A stretch of 64,000 nt of DNA, from positions 1 to 64,000 of the forward strand of contig NW_026614712.1 in the NCBI RefSeq assembly GCF_030052815.1, given 5' to 3'. Below the pieces are notes generated by a model. That model saw only the letters and a program-made list of their open reading frames with translations, had not been told where the DNA came from and did no database searches. The translations under genes and the position numbers were made by a program. Positions within the stretch are counted from its first letter, which is position 1. The number at the start of each line of letters is the position of its first letter. Below, in pieces: positions 62,290-64,000 of this stretch. This stretch comes from Hevea brasiliensis (lineage: Eukaryota > Streptophyta > Magnoliopsida > Malpighiales > Euphorbiaceae).

Positions 62290-64000
62290 TCCCAAGGTTG
62301 ATAACAAGAAATTAAAATGCTTAAAATTAAAATCAGCTTAGATCTTAAATCCAGAGTTTGATAACAGAAAATTAAAATGCGGAAAATTAAAATCAAGTTG
62401 GATCTTGAATCCAGAGGTTGATAACTGTAAGTTGAAAATCAACTTGGATCTTGAATCCAAAGGTTAAAAACAGGAAATTAAAATGCTGAAATTAAAATCA
62501 GCTTGAATCTTGAATCCAAAGGGTGATAACAGAAAATTAAAATGCTGAAAATTAAAATCAACTTGGATATTGAATCCAGAGGTTGATAACTAGAAATTAA
62601 AATACTGAAAATTAAAATCAACTTGGATCTTGAATCTAGAGGTTAATAACAGAAAATTAAAATGTTGAAAATTAAAATTAACTTGGATCTTGAACCCAGA
62701 TGTTTATAGTAGAAAATTAAAATCAACTTGGTTCTTGAATCCAGAGGTTGATAACAGGTAATTAAAACTCAGAAAATTAAAATCAATTTGGAACTTAAAT
62801 CTAGAGGTTGATAATTGGAAATTTAAAATCAACTTAGATCTTGAATCCAGAGGTTGATAATAGGAAATTAAAAGGCTGAAAATTAAAATCAGCTTGGATC
62901 TTGAATCCAGAGGTTGATAACTGGAAATTAAAATCAACTTGGATCTTGAAACCCGAGGTTTATAACAGGAAATTAAAATGCTGAAAACTAAAATCAACTT
63001 GGATCTTGAATCCAGCGGTTGATAACTGGAAATTGAAAATCAACTTGGATCTTAAATACAGAGGTTAATAACTGAAAATTAAAATCAACATGGATCTTGA
63101 ATCTTGAGGTTGATAACAAGAAATTAAAATGCTTAAAATTAAAATCAACTTGGATCTTGAATCCAGAGGTTGATAATTGAAAATTTAAAATCAACTTGGA
63201 TCTTGAATTCAGAGGTTGGCAACAGGAAATTAAAATTCTGAAAATTAAAATCAACTCAGATCTTGAATCCATAGGTTGATAACAGGAAATTAAAATGCTG
63301 AAAATTAAAATCAACTTGGATCTTGAATCCAGAGGTTGATAACTGAAAATTTAAAATCAACTTGGATCTTGAATCCAGAGGTTGAAAACTGGAAATCAAA
63401 ATCAACTTAGATCTTGAATCCAGAAGCTGATAACAGGAAATTTAAATGCTGAAAATTAAAATCAACTTAGATCCTGAATGCAGAGTTTGATAACTAGAAA
63501 TTTGAAATCAACTTGGATCTTGAATCCAGAGGTTGATAACAGGAAATTATAATGTTAAAAATTAAAATCAACTTGGATCTTAAATCCAGAGTTTGATAAC
63601 AGGAAATTAAAATGCGAAAAATTAAAAGCAACTTGGATCTTGAATCCAAAGGTTAATAACTTGAAATTTAAAATCAGCTTGGACCTTGAATCAAGAGGTT
63701 AATAACGTTAAATTAAAATGCTGAAAATTAAAGTCAACTTAGATCTTGAACCCATAGGTTGATAGCAGGAAATTAAAATTAACTTCGATCTTGAATCCAG
63801 AAGTTTATAACAGAAAATTAAAGTTCTGAAAATTAAAATCAACTTGAAACTTGAATCCAGAGGTTGATAATTGGAAATTTAAAATCAACTTGAATATTAA
63901 ATCCAGATGTTGATAATAGAAAATTAGAATGCTAAAAATTAAAATCAACATAGATCTTGAATCGAGAGGTTAATAACAGCAAATTAAAATGCTGAAAATT
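62290..64000 (+). repeat. About 5.1-kb module, copy 4 (cut by window end)
   Basis: This module begins at the fourth tcccaaggttgataacaag landmark and matches module 3 from its start (57122) to about 58.14 kb, equivalent here to 63.3 kb. After that the units are more individual, with several S units and no match I can place at the module scale. The array continues past the window. Confidence 0.78.

Larger units (their letters stand above)
1..64000 (+). repeat. 64-kb satellite array, 60-bp monomer family, no genes
   Basis: Every stretch read in this window is made of diverged copies of one AT-rich unit, always in the same orientation. Landmarks recurring in nearly every unit are gaaaattaaaatcaacttgg, gatcttgaatccagagg and ttgataacagg. 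There is no unique sequence, no transposon end, no tRNA or rRNA-like stretch and no splice-like or promoter-like context between units. Inference: heterochromatic satellite of a eukaryotic chromosome, possibly centromeric or pericentromeric. The array continues past both ends of the window, because it starts and stops inside a unit. The species and any known satellite family name cannot be determined from the sequence alone. Confidence 0.97.

Noticed and set aside
1..64000. CRISPR array
   Set aside because: There are no unique spacers between constant repeats. The entire unit is repeated and variants are shared between distant units, unlike repeat-spacer structure.
1..64000. Telomeric or rDNA spacer sequence
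   Set aside because: No telomere-type short motif in tandem and no rRNA-like segment was seen anywhere in the window.
1..64000. CENP-B box as proof of a centromere
   Set aside because: No sequence resembling the box was seen in the common units. A centromere role remains inference from array architecture only.

Overview
The whole 64-kb window is one uninterrupted, head-to-tail, AT-rich tandem repeat (satellite DNA). I see no believable gene, RNA gene, transposon, telomere motif or unique sequence. The basic unit is 60 bp (18 G+C out of 60 in the clean copy at 44461-44520). On the + strand it is A-rich (26 A, 16 T), and every copy I read has the same orientation. Long homogenised satellite with nested higher-order structure points to a eukaryotic nuclear genome, most likely centromeric, pericentromeric or other heterochromatin. 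I cannot name the species.

Three unit lengths make up the array: a 60-bp long unit (L, 58-61 bp), a 45-46-bp short unit (S) lacking one half of an internal ~14-bp duplication, and a 38-39-bp extra-short unit (XS) truncated on its right side. In the left domain (about 1-41.4 kb) eighteen such units form a 960-bp higher-order repeat (HOR). Complete HORs alternate with shortened versions of about 697, 495 and 434 bp whose lengths equal 960 minus whole runs of units: 263 bp for units 10-14 and 465 bp for units 8-16. This is what unequal exchange between like units would leave. Above the HOR lies a 4.31-kb super-repeat (993-5304, 5305-9630, 18465-22787), a 1.02-kb block in five copies, and a 284-bp block repeated exactly three times at 24441-25292.

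The right domain (about 41.4-64 kb) uses the same monomer family but a different layout. S and L units are more diverged, XS units occur only in two embedded left-type fragments, and there is a larger module of about 5.0-5.3 kb marked at 46868, 52141, 57122 and 62290. Successive modules are mosaics, with a 1,066-bp internal duplication, an approximately 290-bp deletion in module 2 and a block shared with 43.96-45.78 kb in module 3.

Two features look technical. Poly-A runs of 8-21 nt replace normal repeat sequence at 38.80-39.20 and 40.03 kb. Several segments also carry clusters of the same small indels (for example single G where other copies have GG), as expected from unpolished long-read consensus. 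The many short open frames, almost all on the minus strand, follow from the repeat itself, because two of three minus-strand frames of the 60-bp unit have no stop codon. I annotate none as a gene. No new gene system is visible; the interest lies in the repeat architecture and its record of recombination.
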